NCBI GenBank assembly: GCA_964593795.1
Contig: CAZQJC010000331.1
Coordinates: 1-64,000 of the forward strand
Length of the DNA: 64,000 nucleotides
Reading direction: 5' to 3'
DNA from: JAHFDS01 sp964593795
GTDB taxonomy: Bacteria > Myxococcota_A > Polyangia > JAHFDS01
Shown: positions 1 through 8,209 of the stretch, piece by piece
How the letters are laid out: every line of letters starts with the position of its first letter
Position numbering within the stretch: the first letter of the stretch is position 1
The notes under the pieces: generated by a model
Database searches by the model: none
What the model was told of the DNA's origin: nothing
Seen by the model: only the letters and a program-made list of their open reading frames with translations
Made by a program: the position numbers and the translations under genes

Positions 1-8
1 CCCCCGCT

Positions 9-132
9 CCGCTGGGCCGCTGGGCTGGGCCGCTGGGCTGGGCCGCTGGGCTGGGCCGCTGGGCTGGGCCGCTGGGCTGGGCCGCTGGGCTGGGCCGCTG
101 GGCTGGGCCGCTGGGCTGGGCCGCTGGGCTGG
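9..132. repeat. 13-bp tandem repeat array, G-rich
   Basis: The unit CCGCTGGGCTGGG is repeated head to tail nine times from position 17 (the last copy lacks its final G), with a partial unit just before. The copies look identical. Runs of GGG separated by 2 and 5 bases on the plus strand could fold into G-quadruplexes. The array sits at the very edge of the window, so its true length and whether it marks a molecule or contig end cannot be seen. Positions 133-334 hold no gene or other structure I recognise. Confidence 0.9.
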
Positions 133-334
133 TGCCCAGCAAAGCGAAGCGCACGAAAATATTGTTTCGCTTGTGGTTTCCGATCCTTGTTAGAGCATGG
201 TGCGATGCACTGCCACTATCCGCGCAATCAAGCGAAGATAGTAGCCGAACCATTGCACACAACGCGCGCAACAGTCCCATGGTCTGACCTAGGCCAGGTC
301 CGATCAAGCGAACTCGTTGTTAAAGATCAGCGGG

Positions 335-382
335 GAGACCGCCTCTCATGGCCTAGCACGCTAGGCCATGGGCGAAGGTCTC
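335..382. terminator. stem-loop at the 3' end of the leftward gene
   Basis: A perfect 10-bp stem (347-356 with 361-370, loop CACG) is extended by an outer 6-bp pair (335-340 with 377-382). It touches the stop codon of the leftward gene at 381. No long T-run follows on the minus strand, so it may be a Rho-type or processing stem rather than a classical intrinsic terminator. Confidence 0.5.
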
Positions 383-1214
383 ACGCGGGAATCTTTTCCG
401 CATCCCGTGCGTCAAGCGCGTCGAGCGCAGCAAGCTGGGATTTAGTTAGCTTGATTCCCAAGTCGTTTGCCAGTTGCGCAAAGGCGTGAGTACGAATCCG
501 CATCGCCTCGTTGCGTGCGGTTAGCTGGTCCATAACCTGTTTCATTGCAGCGGCTTTCGCTTCCGCTTCCGCCTTCGCTTTCGCTTCCGCTTCCGCAATG
601 GCGCGCGGCACATCCACAAGCGCCTGATACGCAGTGTCACGTTCTTCGCCGGTCAGGCTGTGCGGGAGAAAAGTGCGCGTGTCGCGCGTGTCGTGCGCTT
701 CGACCAACAAATCCGGGCGCAACGCGTGCGCCAGCGCGGAAGATGTGGAAACCGCAACCGGCGCGGGTTTTTCCTTCGCAATTGTTTTGACGGGAAGCGC
801 CATGACGTGCGCCAGCGCAACGGAAACGGCGTTGCGCAAATCCGCAACGGTCAGGCCCGCGCCCATCTTCAGGCCCGATGCGCCAGCCACAACGGCGCAC
901 TGCGCCATTGCAGGAAGGTCTTTTTGGACCTGTTCCAAGGTTTGACCGCCAGCAAAAAGCGCCAGACGATGGGCGACGCCTTTCGCAAAGGTATGAGCGT
1001 TATAGGTCGATGACGTGAGAGCTACCGCATCATCCTTACTGATGACGATGTTCCGCGCCTTGATGGTCGCGTCCATCGGGAGCGCGACCTGTTTGACGAT
1101 CAAATCCGCGATCCCATCCGCAGTGCGGTCCCTGAATTTGGTCAGAAAACCCTTAGGCGCGAAAACGGTGGTGGTGGTGGTGGTGGTGGTGGTGGTGGTG
1201 GTGACGGCGGTCAT
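381..1214 (-). CDS. unknown protein with N-terminal poly-threonine tract
   Basis: 277 residues; I do not recognise a family. The reading frame is open further upstream, but the ATG at 1214 is preferred because AGGGG lies 9 bases before it and upstream residues look non-coding. After MTAV comes a run of 12 threonines, all encoded by ACC. The middle is alanine-rich and mildly hydrophobic. Around residues 208-222 an Ala/Glu/Lys repeat predicts a long charged helix, followed by a helical C-terminus. It is the only leftward gene at the left end, lies next to the candidate origin, and is divergent from the rightward genes. A role in origin function or early take-over is possible but unsupported. 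Confidence 0.6.
   Translation of the reverse strand: MTAVTTTTTTTTTTTTVFAPKGFLTKFRDRTADGIADLIVKQVALPMDATIKARNIVISKDDAVALTSSTYNAHTFAKGVAHRLALFAGGQTLEQVQKDLPAMAQCAVVAGASGLKMGAGLTVADLRNAVSVALAHVMALPVKTIAKEKPAPVAVSTSSALAHALRPDLLVEAHDTRDTRTFLPHSLTGEERDTAYQALVDVPRAIAEAEAKAKAEAEAKAAAMKQVMDQLTARNEAMRIRTHAFAQLANDLGIKLTKSQLAALDALDARDAEKIPA
1167..1202. repeat. (GGT)12 trinucleotide microsatellite
   Basis: Twelve perfect GGT units on the plus strand encode the 12-threonine run of the leftward gene. Slippage would change the tract by whole codons, so protein length could vary without loss of frame. Confidence 0.95.
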
Positions 1215-1766
1215 GGCGACTACCCCTAGACAAGGTGCCCATAGTGGGCCAGAACCGATAAACCCTATCGGCAAGGCGCAGCAAAAACGAGACCGTAGAA
1301 TAAACGATATACACGACACCATGCAACTACCTTGTACGGGGCACTGCGCCGCTACCCTAGACGATACACGTATCGCATACGGTGCCCATGCACTGCGCAT
1401 AACGCATCATCATATTTTGGGCACTTATCCACAAGGTTATCCACATATCCACATGGGGCTGGGGCTTGCGTATAGGCCCATGGTGCCGCGTTACACCTTG
1501 GCAAGGGTAGCGTATAGGCTATACACTGCGCCGCTTATACGAGCTTCTAGGGCCATTGTTGCGAATATACGATAACGCTTATATAGCATGTTGTCGGCAT
1601 CGAAACCGATGGTGTTTCAATATCGCCGCGTCATTATCAGTAACCCTAATGACGGGATAAGTTTTATTTATGGGCTGCGATGCCGCGCCTTCACAGGCCC
1701 ATCAAAAATCCCCCAGCATTTTCAAAACTTTCGTATATACTACACACTACACAGGAGGACTTGACC
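1215..1766. other. gene-free region, candidate replication origin or control region
   Basis: About 550 bp lie between the divergent genes at 381-1214 and 1767-2078. They hold three DnaA-box matches (1425-1453), a repeated word GCGTATAGGC at about 1468 and 1509, related words CTGCGCCGCT and GTGCCCAT that each recur, and an 8-bp inverted repeat CGTCATTA/TAATGACG (1629-1636, 1647-1654). AT-richer stretches occur at about 1404-1420 and 1560-1590. No coding region is convincing. Origin function is inferred from box clustering and the divergent gene arrangement. Confidence 0.5.
1425..1453 (+). promoter_or_regulatory. cluster of three DnaA-box-like sites
   Basis: TTATCCACA occurs exactly at 1425-1433 and again at 1437-1445. 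ATATCCACA (one mismatch) follows at 1445-1453. All three point the same way. Two perfect matches to the bacterial consensus TTATNCACA within 21 bp are unlikely by chance in this GC-rich sequence. Host DnaA binding is inferred. Confidence 0.65.
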
Positions 1767-2078
1767 ATGCACCCGACCTACATCTACATCCCCGAGGACC
1801 TTTGGCAGGAGTTCGAGGCCCAGGCCGAGGGCACAAGCGGCCCCCTACCCCACCTCCGCCTAGTCGTGGAGGACTACATCAGGTACCCGAGCCGTATCGC
1901 TGCCGCGGCAAAGGCCGTACTATCCCGCCCCCATCCTCGCTCCGAAACAACAATAAGGAAGGGTGTCAGGTGGCCCACAGAGTTTTGGGATAAAGTTAGA
2001 AACACAGCATACAAGCTTCATACCTCCAAAGAAGGGCTCATAAGGCTTATCATTGAAGGAGAAGTGAACAAACTTTAG
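1767..2078 (+). CDS. small putative DNA-binding protein, tandem ribbon-helix-helix-like
   Basis: 103 residues. The ATG at 1767 is chosen because AGGAGG stands about 10 bases upstream; the open frame beginning at 1680 has no ribosome site. Two segments share one plan: a short polar strand (TYIYIPEDLW near residue 3 and IRKGVRWPTEFW near residue 64) followed by two helices. This is the pattern of ribbon-helix-helix regulators and suggests an internal duplication. The fold is inferred from pattern only. It is the first rightward gene after the candidate origin, so an early regulator is plausible. Confidence 0.6.
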   Translation: MHPTYIYIPEDLWQEFEAQAEGTSGPLPHLRLVVEDYIRYPSRIAAAAKAVLSRPHPRSETTIRKGVRWPTEFWDKVRNTAYKLHTSKEGLIRLIIEGEVNKL

Positions 2079-2219
2079 CCCTCCCAAAACAACTGTCACC
2101 ATCAAAAGCATCACTAAAGTCGTAGCCTACGGTTGCTAGACAGGCCCCCTATAAGAAGAAATCAACTTAGGGCATAGCCCCAACTTGACAACTTCACCCC
2201 ACCTGGGCTAGAAGCAACC

Positions 2220-3224
2220 ATGGAAAACACGCTCCGTCAGCTCGTCAAGAACCAGGCCGCGCTCGCCAGAGACGTCGGCGTATCCACCCAGACCGTCAGG
2301 AACTGGCTGGAGCTCAACGCCATCCCGCCTCGCAGGATCATCGACGTGGCCAACGCCCTGGGTGTCGAGCTCACGGAGCTGCTGCCCTTCGCCCAGAAGA
2401 CCTACAAGCCCGTGAGCATCAAGCAGAAGACGCTCGAGGACCTGCAAGCCATCCTTGAAGGCTGGCACGACCCTGCCGACAAGTCAGCGGACAGGGTCAA
2501 GGGCACATGGGGCAAGCGCCTCCCACTCCTGTACGAGACCCTGGTCAGGCTTCAGACCAAGAAGATCACGATCAGGGAGGCTGCCGAAACCCTTGGGATC
2601 ACTAAGAGCGCGGTCCACAACATCAGAAAGCGCTACGGCACGGCCCCCGGCAAGCTCAAAGGCGAGAAGAGGCCCGAAGGTCGGTACTCACTAACAGCAA
2701 AAGAGGCCAGAAAGCTCACACCTGACGTCATCGCCGGCCGAAAGACAGCGCGAAGCGCTGCGCATGGGGCGAAAATCAGCCTACGAACGCTTCACCGCCA
2801 CATAGAATACGCCCTTAGACCCCTCTATCTCAACGAAATAAGCCACTGGAGCAAGAGTTTTAGGCTTGCTTTGGCCTATGAAATAGAGAAAAACCTACCA
2901 AAACATAGCTTAGAGTGGCGAAAATGGGCTGAAGACCGTCACTTACTGCTCAAAAAAGCACCAAGTTGGCCCAAATTTCCCCAAAATTGGCGGGAAGCCT
3001 CTATCAGAAGGGTCATCATTGCTATTTTGAATGGCGAGCACACGGTTACTGAGCTCGCTGCCATGCGAGGTGGGGAACCACACATTTTGATGGAGCACGT
3101 AGAGCGAGAGCTCAGGCAAATGGACATGCCGGCCCTATCCTTGACCATTCACCACCAAGCCGCGGCTGCAGAGATCATCCTTGCACGCGAAAGTCACTTC
3201 AGGAAAGCCCATGCTGGACCGTGA
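2220..3224 (+). CDS. helix-turn-helix protein upstream of the terminase genes
   Basis: 334 residues. Residues about 12-55 fit an XRE/Cro-like helix-turn-helix (NQAALARDVGVSTQTVRNWL). A second helix-turn-helix lies near residues 115-140 (TIREAAETLGITKSAVHNIR), and a third helical repeat may follow near 175-190. The C-terminal 140 residues are not recognised. The gene overlaps the next one by 14 bp and sits directly before the terminase genes, so it may bind packaging-site DNA, either as part of a small terminase or as a regulator of late genes. Sequence alone does not decide between these. The ribosome site is weak (AGAAG). Confidence 0.65.
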   Translation: MENTLRQLVKNQAALARDVGVSTQTVRNWLELNAIPPRRIIDVANALGVELTELLPFAQKTYKPVSIKQKTLEDLQAILEGWHDPADKSADRVKGTWGKRLPLLYETLVRLQTKKITIREAAETLGITKSAVHNIRKRYGTAPGKLKGEKRPEGRYSLTAKEARKLTPDVIAGRKTARSAAHGAKISLRTLHRHIEYALRPLYLNEISHWSKSFRLALAYEIEKNLPKHSLEWRKWAEDRHLLLKKAPSWPKFPQNWREASIRRVIIAILNGEHTVTELAAMRGGEPHILMEHVERELRQMDMPALSLTIHHQAAAAEIILARESHFRKAHAGP

Positions 3225-3648
3225 AAAGTACGATCAAGTCATTTCAGGGGACGCCTTTAGTAGCGCCGCCGAGTCAACAATCTTCGAGGACATCAAAGAT
3301 TGGGACGTGGAGGAGCTCCTGGAGCTTCGCGCGTCCATCGACGCCCTCCTCCCCTCCACCGCGCTCCGGGACATGGACCTGGAGAAGGAGATGGTCCTGC
3401 AATACCACCGCGTGGTGGCGCTCCAGACCCGGGTGCTGGGCGACGACAGGACCCCGGCCAACCAGTTGGCCCAGGTCAGCAACGCGGTCGCCAGCACGCT
3501 GCAGCAGCTGGTCACCATGCAGACCAAGTTCCATACCTCGGAGCGGCTCAAGGAGATCGAGGGACGACTCATCAAGGCCCTGGACAAGGTACCGAAACAA
3601 TACCTTGAAGAATTTTTCGAGTGGTACGCATCGGAGGAAGTGCAATGA
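3211..3648 (+). CDS. probable terminase small subunit
   Basis: 145 residues, largely helical and acidic. The start at 3211 follows AGGAAAG. The longer frame from 3181 would only extend into the previous gene. Position (immediately before an HNH gene and the large terminase), size and the helical, coiled-coil-like centre (about residues 55-120) suggest the DNA-recognition subunit of the packaging motor. No helix-turn-helix is obvious here. DNA recognition may therefore come from the preceding HTH protein, with this chain as oligomerisation part. The function is assigned by context. Confidence 0.5.
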   Translation: MLDREKYDQVISGDAFSSAAESTIFEDIKDWDVEELLELRASIDALLPSTALRDMDLEKEMVLQYHRVVALQTRVLGDDRTPANQLAQVSNAVASTLQQLVTMQTKFHTSERLKEIEGRLIKALDKVPKQYLEEFFEWYASEEVQ

Positions 3649-4298
3649 GCGAAACACTCCGCTGTTGCAACAAGTGCAACGTGACAAAAGCACTTGACGA
3701 CTTTCCTCGACAAAAGGGCTGCCGCAATGATCGACGGCCGACATGCAAGTCGTGTATGGCCGAGAAGACAAGGCTGTGGCGTGAAGCTGACCCAGAAAGG
3801 GCCAAAGCGTCAGTTGCTGCAGTGAAGGAGCGCGACCCGGAGCGGTGGGCAGAACTTGACAGGGTCAGGGGTAAACGCTACCGGGAGAATAACCCTGAGA
3901 AGCGGCGGGAGTCTGCACTGAAGTACGCGAGAGCTAACACCCATAAAGCACAGGAGAGGTATTACGCCAACCCAGAGCCTGTACGCGCTAAAGCAAAGCT
4001 GTGGGCTCAACAAAACCCTGAGCGGGTAAGAGTCAATGCACTAGCAAGCACAAACCGTCGCCGGGCTAGAAAGCTCCAAGCAACCCCGCCATGGGCTGAC
4101 CATAGCCTGATTAAAGCGATATATGAGGCCCGGGATAGGCTCCAAGCCGAGACTGGCTGTAAGTTTCATGTAGACCATGTTGTGCCCCTTAAGGGTAAGA
4201 CCGTCTGCGGCCTCCATGTGCCTGGTAACCTCACGCTGCTACCGGCAGAAGACAACCTTAGCAAGGGGAACTCGTACTCCGATGACGATAACCAATAA
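3645..4298 (+). CDS. HNH endonuclease with N-terminal zinc finger
   Basis: 217 residues. The start at 3645 overlaps the previous stop (ATGA). The N-terminus carries CCNKC and CKSC, a zinc-binding pair common in phage HNH proteins. The middle is a long charged helix of Arg/Glu repeats. The C-terminal nuclease has HVDHVVPLKGKTVCGLHVPGN, the usual HNH signature, with NLTLLP following. HNH proteins beside terminase genes assist packaging-site cleavage in HK97-type phages; a free homing endonuclease is the alternative. The 3' end overlaps the large terminase start by 17 bp. Confidence 0.85.
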   Translation: MSETLRCCNKCNVTKALDDFPRQKGCRNDRRPTCKSCMAEKTRLWREADPERAKASVAAVKERDPERWAELDRVRGKRYRENNPEKRRESALKYARANTHKAQERYYANPEPVRAKAKLWAQQNPERVRVNALASTNRRRARKLQATPPWADHSLIKAIYEARDRLQAETGCKFHVDHVVPLKGKTVCGLHVPGNLTLLPAEDNLSKGNSYSDDDNQ

Positions 4299-5988
4299 CC
4301 CCATCTTCAAGCACCACCTAGAACGCCTGAAGTCATCCACCCTGAGAAAGTTCACAATGGATGACCTGGCGCGCTGGATCTCCACTAACACATTCATCAA
4401 CGGGGAGCCCTATAGTTTCGACTCGCATGAATACCAGCTCGTGATCCTGGAGGACGGGAGCCGTGAGGTGGTCATTCGTAAGTGCTCCCAGGTGGGCATC
4501 TCGGAGACCAGCGCACGCATGGCCTTGGCGCTGTGCGGCGTGATCCGAGGCTACACGGTGGCCTACACCTTGCCGACCGCTGGCTTTGCTGCGACCTTCA
4601 TGAAGACGCGGGTAGACCCCGTGATCCAGAACTCGCCATATCTCAAGGATATGCTAAGTGGAGAGCTGGACAACACTGAGGTGAAGAAGCTTGGGGATAG
4701 CTTCCTGTACCTGCGTGGCGCCCAGTCCAGCAACGCACCAATTTCCGTTCCCTGCGACCACCTGATTCATGATGAGGTTGATTTTAGTGACCCTGAAGTG
4801 CTAAGCCAGTACCAATCACGCTTGACGCACTCCAAATATAAGCGAAAGACGAAGCTTAGTACGCCTACGCTGCCTGATCGTGGGATCGACTACGAGTTTC
4901 AGCGCTCCCGCAGGAAGTTTAATTTTGTCAAGTGTTCATGTTGCAGCCAGTACTTTCTACCAGACTATTTCAAGCATGTCCGGGTGCCTGGATTTACAGG
5001 GGATTTGAGGGATATCACGAAGGCCAACCTCCATAATGTCAACTACCATGACGCTTATGTCGAGTGCCCTCATTGCGGGGGCAAACCTAGCCTCCAGGTC
5101 GACTGCCGCGAGTGGGTCACAGAGAACCCTGGCGACAATTTTGTGGCCTCGGGCATTCAGGTCTCCCCCTTCGATGCACCGAACATTATCACGCCAGCTT
5201 ACCTGATAGAGGCGTCGACCCAGTACAAGCGGTACGTCGACTTCATCAACTTCGGGCTTGGGCTGCCCACGCTGGACCAGGACGCCACCTTGACGCAGGC
5301 TGAGCTCGACCTGTGCATAGACGCTGATCTCGAGGAGCTGGGCGGGGGCTACGTCATGGGCGTGGACATGGGCCTCCTCTGTCACATCGTCGTGGGCAAG
5401 GTTCGCCCGGACAGCACGATCAGGATCATGCACCTGGAGCAGGTACCGGTGTCAAAGATCCGGGTACGCTACAACGAGCTGAGGGTCATGTGGAAGCCGC
5501 GGATCACGGTGATGGACTCCCAACCTTACACGGAGACGGTCCTGGCGCTGCAGGAGAAGGACTCGCGGCTCTACGGCGCGGTCTACGTGCGCCAGAAGGG
5601 CCTTAACCTCTTCAAGGTCATCGACCGTGAGGAAGACAAGGATGAAGGGGAGCATGACTTGCGCCAGATCAACATTAACCGGGACAAGACCTTCGACAGC
5701 CTTATGGACTTCATCCGCTCCGGTATGTTGTCAAAGCGGTCCTGTGAGCTAAATGATGTGTGGAAGGCGCAGCTCACGGACATGCGCAGGATCAAAGACT
5801 GGGACACGCAGACACAGGAGATCGTGTATCGGTGGGTGAAGTCGGAGCAAGGCAACGACCACTTCCACCACGCAACGCTCTATATGTACGTGGCATCAAT
5901 GGTACTGGGCGTGGCCCGGGGCTCGACCGTGCGCCTGCCGCTGGCCACGAGCTTCAAGATGGCGCCGCCCAAGCCCGTAACGTCGTGA
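4282..5988 (+). CDS. terL: terminase large subunit (GpA-like)
   Basis: 568 residues from the ATG at 4282. This is the ATPase and nuclease that translocates DNA into proheads. It shows a degenerate Walker A (RKCSQVGISE, residues 66-75), Walker B LIHDE (161-165), a zinc site built from CSCC (218-221) and CPHC (262-265), and a C-terminal RNase H-like nuclease with GVDMG near 360 and VMDSQ near 410. The zinc-containing layout is that of lambda GpA-type terminases. The gene overlaps the HNH gene, and AGGGGA stands about 13 bases before the start. The frame is open 105 bp further upstream, inside the HNH gene. Confidence 0.93.
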   Translation: MTITNNPIFKHHLERLKSSTLRKFTMDDLARWISTNTFINGEPYSFDSHEYQLVILEDGSREVVIRKCSQVGISETSARMALALCGVIRGYTVAYTLPTAGFAATFMKTRVDPVIQNSPYLKDMLSGELDNTEVKKLGDSFLYLRGAQSSNAPISVPCDHLIHDEVDFSDPEVLSQYQSRLTHSKYKRKTKLSTPTLPDRGIDYEFQRSRRKFNFVKCSCCSQYFLPDYFKHVRVPGFTGDLRDITKANLHNVNYHDAYVECPHCGGKPSLQVDCREWVTENPGDNFVASGIQVSPFDAPNIITPAYLIEASTQYKRYVDFINFGLGLPTLDQDATLTQAELDLCIDADLEELGGGYVMGVDMGLLCHIVVGKVRPDSTIRIMHLEQVPVSKIRVRYNELRVMWKPRITVMDSQPYTETVLALQEKDSRLYGAVYVRQKGLNLFKVIDREEDKDEGEHDLRQININRDKTFDSLMDFIRSGMLSKRSCELNDVWKAQLTDMRRIKDWDTQTQEIVYRWVKSEQGNDHFHHATLYMYVASMVLGVARGSTVRLPLATSFKMAPPKPVTS

Positions 5989-5994
5989 TATGCT

Positions 5995-6017
5995 CTCGGT
6001 GACCCTTCGTCACCGAG
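5995..6017. other. 9-bp stem-loop between terL and phoH
   Basis: CTCGGTGAC (5995-6003) pairs perfectly with GTCACCGAG (6009-6017) around the loop CCTTC. No T-run follows. The only ribosome-site-like bases (GAG) of the next gene lie at the foot of this stem, so the hairpin could lower translation of the next gene or stabilise the upstream mRNA. Confidence 0.6.
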
Positions 6018-6026
6018 ATCGTATAA

Positions 6027-6740
6027 ATGGCCAAGCCGAAGTTGAAGAGGAGCGCCCAGCCCGCCCTGGAGCTGGTAACGCCCGAGCTGCCCCACCAACG
6101 CTTCACCCCTCCCCCGCCGCTGCGCCCTCGAACCGAGAGCCAGCGGCTTCTTCTTTCCAGCCTGCGGGCCAATACCCTGACCCTGGTCAAGGGCAGCGCC
6201 GGCACTGGCAAGACGTACGTGCCCCTGGCCTACGCCGCGGACATGCTGCGCGCCCATGAGATAGAGCGGATTATCCTGACGAGACCCCTCGTGGGCGTGG
6301 AGGACGAGGACGACAAGATCGGCGCCCTCCCCGGCGAGCTCGAGCAGAAGATGATGTTCTGGGCCATGCCCATGATGGACGTCCTCGAGGAGCGCCTGGG
6401 CCGCAGCCAGGTCCAGGCCCTCGTCCGGGGAGACAGGATCAGGGTGGCGCCAATGGCGTTTCTGCGGGGCGCGAGCCTGAACGACGCCTTCATCCACTGC
6501 ACCGAGGCCCAGAACAGCACGCCCAAGCAGATGAAGATGCTGCTCACGCGGGTGGGGGAAGGGGCGAAGATCTGCGTGGATGGCGACACGTCGCAGTCGG
6601 ATCTTCCAGGTGCCAATGGCCTGGAAGACGTCATCCGGCGCGCGAGCGGTAAGCAGGGGGTTGGGTTGGTGGAGCTTGGCCGCGCAGACGTGGTGCGCTC
6701 GGGCTTCTGCCAGCAAGTCCTTGACTGGTACGACGAATAG
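6027..6740 (+). CDS. phoH: PhoH-like ATPase
   Basis: 237 residues. The P-loop GSAGTGKTYV lies near residues 56-65, followed by the family sequence ILTRPLVGVEDEDDKIGALPGELEQKM. The acidic Walker B position reads AFIHCTEAQNSTPKQMKMLLTRVG, and VCGD is replaced by CVDGDTSQSDLP. These are typical PhoH family blocks. The biochemical role in phages is unknown; RNA helicase or ribonuclease-linked and phosphate-stress roles have been proposed. Location directly after the terminase is unusual, since phoH is more often among early genes. The ribosome site is poor and partly hidden by the preceding stem-loop. Confidence 0.9.
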   Translation: MAKPKLKRSAQPALELVTPELPHQRFTPPPPLRPRTESQRLLLSSLRANTLTLVKGSAGTGKTYVPLAYAADMLRAHEIERIILTRPLVGVEDEDDKIGALPGELEQKMMFWAMPMMDVLEERLGRSQVQALVRGDRIRVAPMAFLRGASLNDAFIHCTEAQNSTPKQMKMLLTRVGEGAKICVDGDTSQSDLPGANGLEDVIRRASGKQGVGLVELGRADVVRSGFCQQVLDWYDE

Positions 6741-6746
6741 CGCCAC

Positions 6747-6775
6747 TTGATGTCTCAATAAACTGCGCTTATACT
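6747..6775 (+). promoter_or_regulatory. sigma70-like promoter before the polysaccharide deacetylase
   Basis: TTGATG (6747-6752), a 17-bp spacer, then TATACT (6770-6775). The spacer and -10 region closely match those of the promoter inside the capsid protease gene at 12161-12189: both end GCTTATACTCC. Transcription would start near 6782, about 27 bp before the gene. Confidence 0.75.
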
Positions 6776-6808
6776 CCATGGAGATCTTGACTCTCTGAGG
6801 CTACTGCC

Positions 6809-8170
6809 ATGACCCAATTCGTACCGAACAGCTACCCGGACTTTGACACTGACTCTTCGGGTATGCACGTGGCCTTCAGGGATCGTGGGGGCAGCCACCA
6901 TGGCCTGGTGACTTATCAGACGGGCCCGGGTGGGGGGAATAGATTGTCGGCAGGCTCGCAGGCAATCGATCTGCGCGCAGATGCGCTTGCTGGGGCTGCG
7001 TCTCTCGGACAGCTTCTGTATAGCTTCGAGTCGCTGGACGGGTTCAGCGCCGCAGCGGGTGGGCATACGCTGGAACTGGTGGATGCGGTGGTGCCGGAAA
7101 TCGGGAAATCGGGCAAGTCGATCAAGCTCACCGTCGATGCCGGCGTTCTCAAATCACTGGTGATGCCGTCGCTCGCGTCCGCGATCTACAAGGGCAATCA
7201 ATGCCTGTCGCTCGTGCTCGAGAACCTCACGCCAAACGCGGACGTGGCGACGACCTGGACGATCGGCGATGCGGCATTCACGAACCGATTCGTGAAATCG
7301 GAGACGCTGAATCGCTACGGCCTGCAGGCGCTTTCTTTCGGCAATTCCACGACGTACAGCGACTGGACGACCGATGCCGGAGCGCCATCCTGGGATGCGA
7401 TCGCGCAGTGTCGATTCCGCGTGCAGGGGCCGGTCGCGGGGCCGGCGACGGTCGTGCTGCATGGGATCTATTCGAGTCCGTATTCGCCGCCCGTGGTCGA
7501 CATGGTGTTCGATGACGGCACGACCGATCATTACACGACCGTGCTGCCCATGCTGAACAAATACGGGCTGCGCGCCGGGTTCGCGGTGGCGCGTGATTGG
7601 GTCGGGCAAGAGGGGTTCATGACCGAAGCGCAAATCACCGCGCTCTATGATGCAGGGCATGACATCCTCGGACACAGCGCGAACACAATCCCGTCATTTG
7701 CGACGCTGGATCTCGCGCTCAACGATCTGCGTCGGAACGTGGAGTACGTGCGCGAGCGGTGGCCTCGCGCGGCTGATCAGTGGGTGTATGCGGGCGGGAA
7801 TATGTACTACGACCCCGCCAGCGATCGTGTATCGGTGCAGCCATATCTGCGGTCACTCGGCGTCACCACCGGGTTCTACACCACGGGCGGGCCGACGATC
7901 CGGCATCGCGGCATCGGCGCGCTGACGCTCAATCGACAGCCTGTCAACGAGACGCTGACGATGACATCCATCCTCAACCGGGTGGATCAGGCAGCCGCTA
8001 CGGGGCGCAGCATCACGCTAAACCTCCATCAAGTGCTGGCGACCGGAACGGGGACGACGTACCTGTCGATCACAAAATCGGAGGAGCTGTTTGCGGCGCT
8101 CGCGTCGAGGCAAGCTGCTGGCTCGATCCGCGTGCTGCCGCCGAGCGTATCGCGGCGTGTGCTGTTCTAA
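6809..8170 (+). CDS. polysaccharide deacetylase (NodB/CE4-like)
   Basis: 453 residues. The N-terminal 215 residues look beta-rich and are not recognised. A NodB-type domain follows with VDMVFDDGT (residues 230-238, catalytic base and metal aspartates) and GHDILGHSANT (283-293). The usual H-S-x-x-H metal motif has only its first histidine here, so activity or metal set may differ. Later residues (YAGGNMYYDP, TLNLHQV) fit the end of the barrel. It could deacetylate capsular or exopolysaccharide, either on the virion or in the infected cell. Codon choice (GCG, ATC, CGC) is unlike its neighbours. Own promoter and terminator mark it as an inserted cargo gene. Confidence 0.85.
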   Translation: MTQFVPNSYPDFDTDSSGMHVAFRDRGGSHHGLVTYQTGPGGGNRLSAGSQAIDLRADALAGAASLGQLLYSFESLDGFSAAAGGHTLELVDAVVPEIGKSGKSIKLTVDAGVLKSLVMPSLASAIYKGNQCLSLVLENLTPNADVATTWTIGDAAFTNRFVKSETLNRYGLQALSFGNSTTYSDWTTDAGAPSWDAIAQCRFRVQGPVAGPATVVLHGIYSSPYSPPVVDMVFDDGTTDHYTTVLPMLNKYGLRAGFAVARDWVGQEGFMTEAQITALYDAGHDILGHSANTIPSFATLDLALNDLRRNVEYVRERWPRAADQWVYAGGNMYYDPASDRVSVQPYLRSLGVTTGFYTTGGPTIRHRGIGALTLNRQPVNETLTMTSILNRVDQAAATGRSITLNLHQVLATGTGTTYLSITKSEELFAALASRQAAGSIRVLPPSVSRRVLF

Positions 8171-8209
8171 CCCCCCTCGCGCGGGGAGGGACCCGAAGTC
8201 GCAAATGGA

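Noticed and set aside
1015..1575. Rightward 186-codon open frame antisense to the poly-threonine gene
   Set aside because: It contains the valine run that mirrors the ACC repeat, lacks a ribosome site and covers the DnaA-box region; a shadow frame.
1736..1741. TATACT as -10 box for the gene at 1767
   Set aside because: No -35 at suitable distance; TTTTCA stands only 11 bp upstream.
2185..2214. TTGACA with TAGAAG at 18 bp as promoter for the HTH gene
   Set aside because: The -10 is poor and the transcript would start on or behind the ATG at 2220, leaving no leader.
5880..6779. 299-codon leftward frame opposite phoH
   Set aside because: Antisense shadow caused by GC-rich codons; the PhoH motifs on the plus strand are convincing.
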